NCBI GenBank assembly: GCA_023417935.1
Contig: JAEZDY010000023.1
Coordinates: 124,001 to 188,000 of the forward strand
Source of the DNA: Bacteroidota bacterium
GTDB lineage: Bacteria; Bacteroidota; Bacteroidia; Bacteroidales; Lentimicrobiaceae
Reading direction: 5' to 3'
DNA length: 64,000 bases
The notes below the pieces were generated by a model, which saw only the letters and a list, made by a program, of their open reading frames with translations, did not search any database and was not told where the DNA came from. The position numbers and the translations under genes were made by a program. Below are positions 1 to 9,160 of the stretch, piece after piece (positions within the stretch are counted from its first letter, which is position 1; every line of letters starts with the position of its first letter).

Positions 1-1082
1 TCATGAATTCAACGAAAGGCAAACCAGAGCGTATTGGACGAATCTTAAAGATTCATGCTAAGGATCGTGAAGAAGTCCATGAGGCAGGCCCCGGTGATAT
101 TGTGGCATTTATCGGTTTAAAATACACCAAAACAGGTGATACGTTATGTGATATGGATCATCAGTTGCATCTCGAATCAATTCACATTCCACCAAGTGTT
201 ATCGAATTAAAGATTAACCCTGCAAGCCGTAAGGATCAGGGAAAATTGGGTGAAGCTCTTTCAAAATTAGTAAATGAAGACCCTTCATTCCATGCTAGAT
301 TTGATGAAGAAACTGAAGAAACTGTAATTGCGGGAATGGGTGAATTGCATCTTGAGATTCTGGTAGATCGTTTGAAACATGAGTTTGGCATTGAAGTAGT
401 GGTTGGCGAACCATCAGTTGCATTCAGGGAGACAATAACTCAGGAGATTGAAGTTGAATACCGCCATTCTAAACAAACCGGTGGAAAAGGACAGTTCGCT
501 CAGACATACCTTCGCATGGAACCCAATGAAGGCAAAGGGTATGAGTTTATTGATAAAATTAAAGGTGGAGCAATACCAGCTGAGTATATATCATCTGTTA
601 ACAAAGGAATTACAAAAACACTTGCAGATGGTGTCCTTGCCGGATTCCCTGTTGTAGACGTTAAAGTTGTTCTACTTGACGGTCAGTTCCACCCTGTTGA
701 CTCATCGGATTTTGCTTTCCAAATATGCTCATCTATATGTTTCAAGCAAGGTTTTATGAAAGCTGCTCCAGTTTTACTTGAACCAGTAATGAAAATTGAA
801 ATAAATACACCTGATGATTATATTGGGGACATTGTGGGTAATCTTAATAAACGACGTGGGAAAATTGAAAGTATGCGCCGTCATCGTAAGGGATCTCAGA
901 AACTGAATGGATACGTTCCTCTGATGGAGATGTTTGGTTATGCAACTTCTTTAAGAAACCTCTCGAGCGGTAGAGCAAACTATTCAATGGAATTCTACCA
1001 ATATATGCCTGTTACAAGAGCAGTTCAGGAGGAAGCACTAAAAAAGATTGCAGAAAAGAAACGGCAGGAAGCCGCACGGTAA
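1..1082 (+). CDS. fusA: Elongation factor G, C-terminal part (cut by window edge)
   Basis: The reading frame is open at the left edge, so the GTPase domain and most of domain II are missing. About 360 of the roughly 700 residues of an EF-G remain. Visible are the end of the domain II barrel (RIGRILKIHAKDREE), domain III, domain IV with its GGKGQF loop and the GGAIPAEYISSVNKG segment, and domain V with the EMFGYAT and SSGRANYSMEF motifs. EF-G drives ribosomal translocation in the cytoplasm and helps RRF recycle ribosomes. Bacteroidota often carry more than one EF-G paralogue; the domain V match suggests the main one, but the missing GTPase domain would be needed to be sure. The stop is followed within 5 bp by a strong terminator hairpin. 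Confidence 0.93.
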   Translation, partial: MNSTKGKPERIGRILKIHAKDREEVHEAGPGDIVAFIGLKYTKTGDTLCDMDHQLHLESIHIPPSVIELKINPASRKDQGKLGEALSKLVNEDPSFHARFDEETEETVIAGMGELHLEILVDRLKHEFGIEVVVGEPSVAFRETITQEIEVEYRHSKQTGGKGQFAQTYLRMEPNEGKGYEFIDKIKGGAIPAEYISSVNKGITKTLADGVLAGFPVVDVKVVLLDGQFHPVDSSDFAFQICSSICFKQGFMKAAPVLLEPVMKIEINTPDDYIGDIVGNLNKRRGKIESMRRHRKGSQKLNGYVPLMEMFGYATSLRNLSSGRANYSMEFYQYMPVTRAVQEEALKKIAEKKRQEAAR

Positions 1083-1086
1083 TCAC

Positions 1087-1115
1087 AAAAAGCCTCTTCA
1101 TTGAGGCTTTTTTTT
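1087..1115 (+). terminator. Intrinsic terminator after EF-G
   Basis: A GC-containing stem (AAAAGCCTC, loop TTCATT, GAGGCTTTT) is followed by an uninterrupted T run. It begins about 5 bp after the EF-G stop codon, as expected for a Rho-independent terminator. Confidence 0.88.
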
Positions 1116-1334
1116 ATAATCTCAAACCATCAGCTTCTAAAAACCAATTTATCTTGCGATAATATAGCCTCTTCTTGATTTTAATACCTGGTACAGGAAT
1201 TCAGACTTTTGCCTATTATGTTACTTATAGGATAAATGACCCGAAAAGAACTACTATTTGAACCTTATTTAAAGATACTTTAAGTCTACGACCCAATAAG
1301 TTCAGATATTTTGTTTCTTTGCTAAAAAAATGAA

Positions 1335-2612
1335 ATGAACATCCTTTTACTTGGTTCAGGTGGTCGGGAACACACTTTAGCATGGAAATTATCTAAGAGC
1401 AAACTGTGTAATAAGTTATATATAGCCCCCGGAAACGCAGGAACAATTGAATATGGGGAAAATGTTTCAATAGACCCTAACGACTTTGATGCAATAAGTC
1501 ATTTTAGCATTCTTAATAATATCAGTCTTGTAGTCGTTGGCCCGGAAGAACCTTTGGTTAATGGGATTTATGATTTCTTTAAAAGTAAGGAACAATTAAA
1601 TCATATTTCAATACTTGGACCATCGAGAGAAGGTGCACAGTTGGAAGGTAGCAAGCATTTTGCTAAAGATTTTATGTATAGACATGGTATTCCAACTGCA
1701 GCATATAAAACTTTCAATAGGGAGCAAATTAATGATGCAGCTGCATTCCTTAGTTCTCTGAAACCACCTTATGTGATTAAGGCTAATGGACTGGCAGCAG
1801 GTAAGGGAGTAGTGATTGTTGATGAATACGAAGAAGCTCTTGAGCAAGTAAAAGATATGTTATTGAATAAGAGATTTGGCGCTGCTTCGGATACAATTGT
1901 TATTGAAGAATTCCTGAAAGGTATCGAGCTTTCAGTCTTTGTGCTAACCGATGGTAAAGAATGGGTTCTCCTCCCGGAAGCAAAAGATTATAAACGCATT
2001 GGAGAGAATGATACAGGGCCAAATACAGGAGGTATGGGTTCAATCTCTCCGGTTCCTTTTGCAGATAAAGATTTTATGCAGAAGGTAAAAGATCTGATTA
2101 TTGCCCCTACTATTAAAGGTTTGCAAACAGACAATATTGATTATAATGGTTTTATTTTTTTTGGGCTAATCAATGTGGATAGTAAACCTTATGTAATTGA
2201 GTACAATGTAAGACTTGGTGACCCAGAAACCGAATCAGTAATTCCACGGATAAAGTCAGATATTGTGCAAACTTTAAACGAGTGTGCAAATGGTAATCTA
2301 GTAAATAAAACCATTGAAATTGACGTCAGATCAGCCGCAACTGTAATGCTTGTATCAGGTGGTTACCCTAATAATTATGTGAAAGGTTATAAGATCACTG
2401 ATTTAAAACAAGATAATCCCAATACACTTATTTTTCATGCCGGTACAACTTGTGTCGATGAAAATATTGTCACAGCCGGTGGTAGAGTGATTGCTGTTAC
2501 CTCACTTGCGAAATCTGTAAAGGAGGCTTTAGCGCTTTCCTTTGAGAAAGCTGAACGCATATCGTTTTGTGAAAAATATTATAGAAATGACATTGGTTTT
2601 GATATCCTTTAA
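1335..2612 (+). CDS. purD: Phosphoribosylamine--glycine ligase (GAR synthetase)
   Basis: This 425-residue protein has the usual length of PurD, which joins glycine to phosphoribosylamine with ATP in step two of de novo purine synthesis. The N-terminal GARS fold opens with LLLGSGGREHTLAWKL. An ATP-grasp domain follows at roughly residues 100-290, with the glycine-rich KANGLAAGKGVVIV loop, the GPNTGGMGS motif and the metal-binding EYNVRLGDPETE motif. A C-terminal GARS domain covers roughly 325-420. It sits 250 bp downstream of the EF-G terminator and so probably has its own promoter. The next gene starts 18 bp after its stop, and rnhB abuts that, which suggests one transcript. Confidence 0.97.
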   Translation: MNILLLGSGGREHTLAWKLSKSKLCNKLYIAPGNAGTIEYGENVSIDPNDFDAISHFSILNNISLVVVGPEEPLVNGIYDFFKSKEQLNHISILGPSREGAQLEGSKHFAKDFMYRHGIPTAAYKTFNREQINDAAAFLSSLKPPYVIKANGLAAGKGVVIVDEYEEALEQVKDMLLNKRFGAASDTIVIEEFLKGIELSVFVLTDGKEWVLLPEAKDYKRIGENDTGPNTGGMGSISPVPFADKDFMQKVKDLIIAPTIKGLQTDNIDYNGFIFFGLINVDSKPYVIEYNVRLGDPETESVIPRIKSDIVQTLNECANGNLVNKTIEIDVRSAATVMLVSGGYPNNYVKGYKITDLKQDNPNTLIFHAGTTCVDENIVTAGGRVIAVTSLAKSVKEALALSFEKAERISFCEKYYRNDIGFDIL

Positions 2613-2630
2613 AAATCCTTTAGTATTTAA

Positions 2631-3611
2631 ATGCTTAAAAAAATAGCTAAATCAGGGGAATATGTCCATTTCTTAATGATTGGGATTATCCTTGTATTTT
2701 ATTACTTTACTGCTCCAGTCACTGCAAAATCCCAACTTCCAAGTCTATACACTGCTCCATTAGGTGTGTGGATTCAGGATTTCAGCATATTATATCCCAC
2801 ATTAGGAAAGTTGATTAATGTCATATTGATAGCAGTGACCTCATTATTTGTTAATAAAATAGGAACATCAACTGAAATATTGCCTCGCCAATCCTTCATT
2901 ACTTCAACTATACTGGCATTATTCCTGTTATTTTCTCCCGAAACATCACAATTTACCGGAAGCTTAGTTCTATTGTTATTGCTAACTTTTAGTTTTAGTA
3001 ATATGATTGGAATTTTTGGTAAACAGTATCCATTTCAGCAAATTCTAAACGCAACATTAGCGATATCTGTCTCCTCATTGATAATACCTCAATCTATTGT
3101 TTTCATTGTTTTTATTTGGCTGGGCTTTTTTACCTATAGTGTTAATACATTCAGGGAATGGATCATATCTTTTATCGGATTAGCTATCCCATACATTTAC
3201 ATGTTTTTTGCATGGTATTGGTATGATAACCTTGGTTATTTCTATGAAATTTATGCCAACTACTTCAAAACTTTTAGTATAGCGTTTAACGCCCCCCATA
3301 CTTATCAGATAATAACACTTGCATTACTGGCATTGATTTACTTTTCTAGTCTGTTTTACTTTATAAATACGACATCAGAGAAAATTATTAATGTTAGAAA
3401 AAGAATGTGGCTAACATTTCAATTTTCTTTCATTAGCATTGTAACTTTGGCAATTGGAGGCAAGTCTTCTTTCTTAATTTTACCTCTGGTTTACATTTCA
3501 ATGTCAATCATGCTTAGTTACTCTATTCATTACCAAAAACAAACTAGAATACAAGACATTTTAATGCTACTTCTGATTATTTCAATTTTTATTAACCGTG
3601 TTGTTGTATAA
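2631..3611 (+). CDS. Multi-pass membrane protein, DUF6427-like
   Basis: I do not recognise a function. The 326-residue product is highly hydrophobic, with about eight or nine predicted membrane helices spread along its length, short loops, and few charged residues apart from a basic stretch near residue 253 (EKIINVRKRMW). Its size and place beside purD resemble the Bacteroidota membrane family DUF6427; that assignment is from memory and uncertain. It lies 18 bp after purD, and its stop codon touches the rnhB start codon, so it is translated from the same transcript and may be translationally coupled to rnhB. Confidence 0.75.
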   Translation: MLKKIAKSGEYVHFLMIGIILVFYYFTAPVTAKSQLPSLYTAPLGVWIQDFSILYPTLGKLINVILIAVTSLFVNKIGTSTEILPRQSFITSTILALFLLFSPETSQFTGSLVLLLLLTFSFSNMIGIFGKQYPFQQILNATLAISVSSLIIPQSIVFIVFIWLGFFTYSVNTFREWIISFIGLAIPYIYMFFAWYWYDNLGYFYEIYANYFKTFSIAFNAPHTYQIITLALLALIYFSSLFYFINTTSEKIINVRKRMWLTFQFSFISIVTLAIGGKSSFLILPLVYISMSIMLSYSIHYQKQTRIQDILMLLLIISIFINRVVV

Positions 3612-4223
3612 ATGCTTAAGTGTCGATACTCTTTTTCTGATATTATAGAAGCCGGTACTGATGAAGCTGGTCGAGGATGTCTTGCAGGACCTGTATTTGC
3701 AGCAGCTGTCATCTTGCCTGAAAATTATTTCAGTCCTATTCTGAATGATTCAAAGGTATTAACAGCTCCTATTAGAGAAAAACTTAGGTACGAAATTGAA
3801 CGGGATGCCATATCCTGGTGTGTGGCTAGTGTAAGCGCAGAAGTGATTGATGAAATTAATATACTTCAAGCGTCTATTAAGGCCATGCATCTAGCTGTTA
3901 AGGGATTAAGTGTAGTACCACAGCTATTACTTGTTGACGGGAATAGATTTAATCCGTACCCGGGATTAAGCCACCAGTGCATAATTAAAGGAGATGGTTT
4001 ATATATGTCGATTGCTGCTGCCTCAATCCTTGCAAAAACACACCGTGATGAATATATGCAATCATTGAGTTCCCAATTTCCTGATTATGGGTGGGAACAT
4101 AATATGGGATATCCTACACCAGAACACCGTAGAGCAATTGCCAAGCATGGAATAACAACCTGGCACAGGAAATCATTCCACATTAACGACCAATTAGTTT
4201 TAGAACTTGAAGATCAAGATTAA
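3612..4223 (+). CDS. rnhB: Ribonuclease HII
   Basis: This 203-residue protein matches type 2 RNase H, which cleaves the RNA strand of RNA/DNA hybrids and starts removal of single ribonucleotides from DNA. The diagnostic DEAGRG motif is near residue 19 and supplies the first acidic metal ligands. Further family blocks are LLVDGN (catalytic Asp), SIAAASILAKTHRD and GYPTPEHRRAI. The start codon begins at the base right after the preceding stop, so the upstream membrane-protein gene and rnhB are coupled. The gene converges on an outer-membrane protein gene, with only 8 bp between the stops. Confidence 0.96.
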   Translation: MLKCRYSFSDIIEAGTDEAGRGCLAGPVFAAAVILPENYFSPILNDSKVLTAPIREKLRYEIERDAISWCVASVSAEVIDEINILQASIKAMHLAVKGLSVVPQLLLVDGNRFNPYPGLSHQCIIKGDGLYMSIAAASILAKTHRDEYMQSLSSQFPDYGWEHNMGYPTPEHRRAIAKHGITTWHRKSFHINDQLVLELEDQD

Positions 4224-4231
4224 CCCTATAA

Positions 4232-5137
4232 TCAGTTAAACCTCAGTAGGTCTCTGAAAGATAATTTGAGATAGAAGTCCATTTGGGGTGTTAAATGTGA
4301 AGTTTCATCCAGATTAATTTTCATGAAATGAACTGATGCTCCAGGTTCAATAGCTACCACTGGACTGAATTCAAATCTTACACCAATACTGGCAAACATG
4401 CCAAATCCGATTCCTCCCTGCCTCACCTGAAATATTTGTTGGTTACTGTTAGGAATATAAAGATTGTTACCATAAATACGCATAAGATTATATTTCTTTT
4501 CGGAAATATAAATATAATGCTCTTTAACAAGCGTATTATTCATGCTAACCCCTGCTCCTACTGATAATCTAGATACTTTATTAAGACCAAATGAATGTGA
4601 AATTCCAAGGTCGAGTATATTTCTTTCCTCAATACCGGTTATTGGGCAATGTCTGATCTTTCTTTCATACAATGCATCAATAGGTGGATCAACTTCTACT
4701 GTTACAATATCATTTGCTCTTAACTTAACATAATAAAACTGAGCATAAATACCTGTTTTACAATTAAGATCATACTTTACAAATAAACCGAAGGAAAATG
4801 CAGGGGCGTAACTCATTTTCTCCGGGTAATCCAGTACATAGGCAGTGTCCTTAAAGAAATCCATCTTCCATAATTCTTCATACCAGTGCGGATTATTAAA
4901 AACGTAGTTAACATAATTTTCTTTATCAGGTTCGCCTGAATAGAAGGCGGCTGATGCTTTATCTGCGATGTAGATGCCAGCAATTGCTCCATATTCAAAG
5001 CCTGTTCTTAATTTACATTCCTCATCAGAATATTTGTTCTGACTATAAACCTGGACAGGGAAGAAAAGAAGACCAATTGCAACTATAGGATGCATGAGTT
5101 GCTTTATGGATATAAATGCAATAGGTTGAAATTTCAT
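4232..5137 (-). CDS. Outer-membrane beta-barrel-like protein of unknown role
   Basis: The 301-residue protein starts with a signal peptide (hydrophobic residues about 16-30, likely cut after VYSQ). The rest is short alternating stretches rich in Tyr, Gly and aromatics, such as GFGMFASIGVRFEFS, ending in a strand with terminal aromatic character (LKLSFRDLLRFN). This fits a PorT/OmpA-like Bacteroidota beta barrel. I do not recognise a specific substrate. Met1 is preferred over Met15 because the shorter form would lack the positively charged n-region. A Bacteroidota-type -7 promoter element lies 21 bp upstream of Met1. It appears to be a single-gene transcript. Confidence 0.72.
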   Translation of the reverse strand: MKFQPIAFISIKQLMHPIVAIGLLFFPVQVYSQNKYSDEECKLRTGFEYGAIAGIYIADKASAAFYSGEPDKENYVNYVFNNPHWYEELWKMDFFKDTAYVLDYPEKMSYAPAFSFGLFVKYDLNCKTGIYAQFYYVKLRANDIVTVEVDPPIDALYERKIRHCPITGIEERNILDLGISHSFGLNKVSRLSVGAGVSMNNTLVKEHYIYISEKKYNLMRIYGNNLYIPNSNQQIFQVRQGGIGFGMFASIGVRFEFSPVVAIEPGASVHFMKINLDETSHLTPQMDFYLKLSFRDLLRFN

Positions 5138-5157
5138 TAATTGATCCTTTTTAACAT

Positions 5158-5165
5158 CAAACTTA
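5158..5165 (-). promoter_or_regulatory. Bacteroidota -7 element (outer-membrane barrel gene)
   Basis: Read on the minus strand this is TAAGTTTG, matching TAnnTTTG. A TTG lies about 20 bp further upstream, in -33 position. The implied transcription start is near 5151, about 14 bp before the ATG. Confidence 0.45.
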
Positions 5166-5289
5166 AATCATTTTATGGTAACTTTCAACACATGCACCCA
5201 ATTTATTAACAATTTATTGTTCATTAGTAAGTTGAGTTACTTGAATGCAACGGTACAATTGATCATATCTTTGATCAAAATTGTGATCG

Positions 5290-8034
5290 GTGAGAAGTTT
5301 GAGGATTGTTATAATTCTTGCGATAATTTCTGTAATAGCTATTTTCGTTGGATCTGCCGCAAGAAGCTATTATAAATTCCTAAAGGAACCGTTATCTCCT
5401 GTAATTAATGCAGTACCTTCTGATGCTTCAGTCATAATAAAAACGAAGAATGTTTTTCATTTTTTTAATGCCATAAATAATTCCGTACTCTCAGATTTGC
5501 TTGGCACATTAGAAGATTTCACGACCATAAATAGGTATATTGACTCTATTACATTAAATAATCCAAAACTGTTTAATTTTTTAGAGTCAAATGAAGTTCT
5601 ATTTGCAATAGTCCCGGGTAGCGCAGAAAAAATGAGTCTATTGTTCATTACATCTGTAGGAAAATCTAGTTTAGGTACAATTAACAATTACATTAAAAGT
5701 GTATTGACTGATAATGAATACTCTACCATTAAAATTAATAATCATTTATATAGACTAAACCACGAGGGAATTAGCAACTGGTATTACATAAAGCAAGGCG
5801 TGTTTGCGATCAGTAATGATAGTTTAGTTTTGTTTAATTCATATAATAGTCTTGTGTATGATAGCTCAATAGCGACAAATGAGTCATTCTATAAACTATA
5901 TAATACAGGGGGAAAAAAAGTAGATGCTAATATCATTGTGAATACTAAGGTATTGGCCGCATCATTAGTACCTCATTTGTATAAAAAACTTGAAAAAGCC
6001 ACCCCTTTTGACCAGTGGACAACCTTCGATCTTAATATTAAGAAGAGTGAAGTTCTTTTTGGAGGCTTTACTTTCACAACCTCCAGGCATTTATTTATCG
6101 GTCAGGAGCCGGTGGAATTTAGTGAACTTTCTGATTACCCACGGAACACTGCAATGGCAATAACTTTGTCGTTGAGTGATCAGGAATTATATTCAAGCCA
6201 CTTCTTTAAAGGCGATACCATCCATGTTAAAGGTTTTGACTCATCTATCGGGGAGCAAAATAAAGAAATTTTCAACAGGAAAAAGCATATCAATGCCTGG
6301 ATTGGAAATTCAGTTAGTATGATTTACACTCAAGATTATTTTAGAGGTGATAATTCGGGGATGATTATGATGGTAAGGCACTCCAATGCTGATAGTGCGA
6401 GAAGTTATTTACTTCCATACCTTGAACCACAAGGAGATTCAATTTTTAATATGCATTTTGCATCTTTTCCTGAAAAACTTTGGGGCTCCCTATTTAATAT
6501 GCAAGGGAAACTATATTGCCGGTTCATTGGTGACCATGTAATTTTCTCACCAAGTAAAAGAATGTTGAAAATTTTCGATTCTGAAAATACATTATCAAAC
6601 AGCAAGGAATTCAAAGTAGCTAAAGAATGGTCAGGTAATAGTTCTAACATGTTTATTCTATTGCGCCCCGATGTTGTTGGCAAATGGCTAAATGATTCTC
6701 GCTCAGGTTCAAATAGAGATCTTGTTAATTTTTTTAAGGAAAACTCTTCAATCGGAATTCAGTATAGTGCTGGAAATGACTTACAATATACGCTAGGTTG
6801 GCTCATTCCAAAAGCACAAAACAATTTGAAGAAAAAGGAAAAGAGTAAAATCCCCAACAATAAGACAGATAATAAAGCAACTGAACTAGCAAATGCTGAT
6901 TCAAAAACCGACGTGAGCTTAAACAAATCTCAAGAAACCACTGATGAGCGAATAGTTAAAAGCAAAGAAAAGCAGCTTGCATTTGACTTGAATACCAGAA
7001 CTTCCACGATTCAAATTGTAAATGGGAAATCAAAAAATAGTAAGCTAATTTCCGTAATTCAGTCAAACGGTAAAATTAATTTACTTGATAATAGAGGAAA
7101 CAAAGTATGGGATTATAATGCTCAGGGGCCAATAATTTCAAAAATCTCCGAAATTGACTATTACCGAAATGGTAGAACCCAGTATTTGTTCTCAACAAAT
7201 AATAAACTTATTATTATTGATCAAGAAGGTAAGGAAATTAAAGAATCTCCTGTAAGACTACCCAAAGCTGCTAAGAGTGAAATTTCAGTTTTTGATTATG
7301 ACAATAAGAAGGAGTATCGAATACTTTATGTTGGAACTGATAATAGGATTTACAATATCACAATACAAGGTTTAGAATTACCTGACTGGCGTAAGCCTGT
7401 GGTATCAGGACAAGGCAAAATTGAGTTTCACCGAACACATGGCAAAGACTATATCACCTATAAGAATATTGATGGCTCTATTAGGATATATGACAGAAGA
7501 GGGAAGGAAAGAATTAAAGTTGATCTGGACTTAAAGCTCTCCAAGCAAACTAAACTCTTCTCAAACACCACAAATAGCAAAGGAATTTTTATTTCAGTTT
7601 CAGAAAAAGGTGAACTTATTTATATTGATGGGAATGGTAAAATAAGCAAGTCAAATTTCGGCAAATTTACTAATAACCCATGGTTTACATATGAAGATTT
7701 TGATTCTGATGGTTCAAAGGACTTTATTTTCGCCGAGGATGAGCAAATAATAGCTTTTAACCGCTTGAAGGAAAAAATCGCAGCCATCAATACAAAAGGC
7801 AAATTCGGAGTACCATTTGTATATGCATCATCATCTCAAGATGTATGGATATTTGCCCGAAATACTAAAACCAATGAGATCACCGGCATTAATAACAAGG
7901 GCAAAATTTATAAGGGACTTTCAATTAAATCAAATTCTGATCCAATTATCTTTAATCCAGGTGGTAGTATGAAGGAAATCATGGTTACTACACGAGACAA
8001 CAAATTAGTCCTTACAGAATTAGAAGGACTCTAA
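5290..8034 (+). CDS. Large membrane-anchored protein, C-terminal repeat domain, function unknown
   Basis: I do not recognise this 914-residue protein. It begins with one membrane helix (about residues 5-22) and continues as an extracytoplasmic domain of about 500 residues rich in Ser/Asn (PSDASVIIKTKNV early on). That part loosely resembles the DUF3352-type fold. A Lys/Asn/Ser-rich linker follows at about residues 513-560. The last 350 residues contain repeated beta-strand modules with the pattern DxxGKxxxW/K (LDNRGNKVWDY, YIDGNGKISK, INNKGKIYKG), suggesting a beta propeller. The start is GTG: a TGA lies in frame two codons upstream, and the membrane helix follows at once. TTG at 5299 is the only other close candidate. 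Confidence 0.7.
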   Translation: MRSLRIVIILAIISVIAIFVGSAARSYYKFLKEPLSPVINAVPSDASVIIKTKNVFHFFNAINNSVLSDLLGTLEDFTTINRYIDSITLNNPKLFNFLESNEVLFAIVPGSAEKMSLLFITSVGKSSLGTINNYIKSVLTDNEYSTIKINNHLYRLNHEGISNWYYIKQGVFAISNDSLVLFNSYNSLVYDSSIATNESFYKLYNTGGKKVDANIIVNTKVLAASLVPHLYKKLEKATPFDQWTTFDLNIKKSEVLFGGFTFTTSRHLFIGQEPVEFSELSDYPRNTAMAITLSLSDQELYSSHFFKGDTIHVKGFDSSIGEQNKEIFNRKKHINAWIGNSVSMIYTQDYFRGDNSGMIMMVRHSNADSARSYLLPYLEPQGDSIFNMHFASFPEKLWGSLFNMQGKLYCRFIGDHVIFSPSKRMLKIFDSENTLSNSKEFKVAKEWSGNSSNMFILLRPDVVGKWLNDSRSGSNRDLVNFFKENSSIGIQYSAGNDLQYTLGWLIPKAQNNLKKKEKSKIPNNKTDNKATELANADSKTDVSLNKSQETTDERIVKSKEKQLAFDLNTRTSTIQIVNGKSKNSKLISVIQSNGKINLLDNRGNKVWDYNAQGPIISKISEIDYYRNGRTQYLFSTNNKLIIIDQEGKEIKESPVRLPKAAKSEISVFDYDNKKEYRILYVGTDNRIYNITIQGLELPDWRKPVVSGQGKIEFHRTHGKDYITYKNIDGSIRIYDRRGKERIKVDLDLKLSKQTKLFSNTTNSKGIFISVSEKGELIYIDGNGKISKSNFGKFTNNPWFTYEDFDSDGSKDFIFAEDEQIIAFNRLKEKIAAINTKGKFGVPFVYASSSQDVWIFARNTKTNEITGINNKGKIYKGLSIKSNSDPIIFNPGGSMKEIMVTTRDNKLVLTELEGL

Positions 8035-8056
8035 ATGTACAATTAACTCTTAGTGA

Positions 8057-9046
8057 TTATTTAACTTTACTTAAAAGGACTTTGGTACCCACAGTGGGTT
8101 CATGTCCAGTTTTAATATCATTTCTTTTATAAAGGACTTTAAGCTTTATAGCATATAATTGAGCAATGTCCCGCATAGTTTCTCCTTCAGCTACTATGTG
8201 ATATTGTGTATTATTTTTACTTTTTTTGGGTTCAATGTAAATAATTGAGCCTTCTTTTATCTTTTCATCCCGTCCTAATTCATTATATTGCAATATTTGG
8301 AAGGTATGTACTCCAACATCATCAGCAATGGTCATTGCTTTATCGCCTTTTCTTGCATAGATAAGGCGTACACCATTGTTAACGTATATGCTTCTATTAC
8401 CAGCGGTAACCTCAACATATTCATAATTTTTCTTAGGTAATACGGGTGAATCAGTTTCAATTTTTGAATCATTAGGTAAACCAGGCCCTGTATCAGCTAT
8501 CAAATCCGATTTCTGAGGTTCATATCCACTATCAAACAAGAATAGTTGATGCTCCTCGATTATTTTAATAAGCATTTCCGCGTACCTTGGGTTAGTGGCA
8601 TAACCGGCACTTTTTAGACCATGAGCCCACCCCTTATAATCAAGAATATCAAGTTTAAATAAATTTGCATACCTTGGCCTTGTTGTCAAAAACTGTGAGT
8701 GGTCATTAAACGACTCTTCTGCTGAAGCGTATTTTCTAAAACACTCTCCTTTTTCATCGTCATCCATTGTATAGGTCATACCAGTCCATTCCTTATGGCA
8801 TTTTATGCCAAAGTGGTTGTTTGCATTAACCGCAAGGTCAGATTTTCCACTTCCTGATTCAAGTAATCCTTGTGCTAATGTAATACTGGCAGGAATTCGA
8901 TATTCCTGCATCTTTTTAATGGCGATTGACTTAAAATTTTCTATGTATTGTTCATAGTTGTTTTTGGGAGTAGTTTTTTGCGCATTAAGATTATTGAATA
9001 TAAAAAACAATAAAAACAATGAGAGAGATGAGTATTTGTGAGGCAT
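8057..9046 (-). CDS. Secreted glucosaminidase (GH73-like) with LysM domains
   Basis: This 329-residue protein has a signal peptide (residues 1-22, cut near NLNAQ). A mannosyl-glycoprotein endo-beta-N-acetylglucosaminidase-type domain spans about residues 32-180, with IPASITLAQGLLESGSGKS carrying the likely catalytic Glu63, then NNHFGIKCHKEWTG and the SFNDHSQFL and GYATNPRYA blocks. Two LysM-like segments follow; the last is YHIVAEGETMRDIAQLY near the C terminus. The family cuts the glycan strands of peptidoglycan, so the protein probably remodels the wall in the periplasm. It converges with the preceding gene and has a -7 promoter element about 20 bp upstream of its ATG. Confidence 0.9.
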   Translation of the reverse strand: MPHKYSSLSLFLLFFIFNNLNAQKTTPKNNYEQYIENFKSIAIKKMQEYRIPASITLAQGLLESGSGKSDLAVNANNHFGIKCHKEWTGMTYTMDDDEKGECFRKYASAEESFNDHSQFLTTRPRYANLFKLDILDYKGWAHGLKSAGYATNPRYAEMLIKIIEEHQLFLFDSGYEPQKSDLIADTGPGLPNDSKIETDSPVLPKKNYEYVEVTAGNRSIYVNNGVRLIYARKGDKAMTIADDVGVHTFQILQYNELGRDEKIKEGSIIYIEPKKSKNNTQYHIVAEGETMRDIAQLYAIKLKVLYKRNDIKTGHEPTVGTKVLLSKVK

Positions 9047-9065
9047 AAACGTTAATATTTCCTTG

Positions 9066-9073
9066 CAAAGATA
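9066..9073 (-). promoter_or_regulatory. Bacteroidota -7 element (glucosaminidase gene)
   Basis: The minus strand reads TATCTTTG followed by C, a full match to TAnnTTTG. The implied transcription start is near 9059, 13 bp before the ATG. Confidence 0.5.
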
Positions 9074-9160
9074 ATTAACTCGAAATAATGAACCAGATGA
9101 ATATTGATTGATACGCTAAAATGTTTAATTTAGTGGTCAAACTACCATAGTTGTTGAATT

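Noticed and set aside
5175..5375. Plus-strand open frame of 66 codons before the 914-residue gene
   Set aside because: It overlaps the start of the large gene in another frame and has no domain or signal. Its ATG also lies beside the promoter of the divergent barrel gene.
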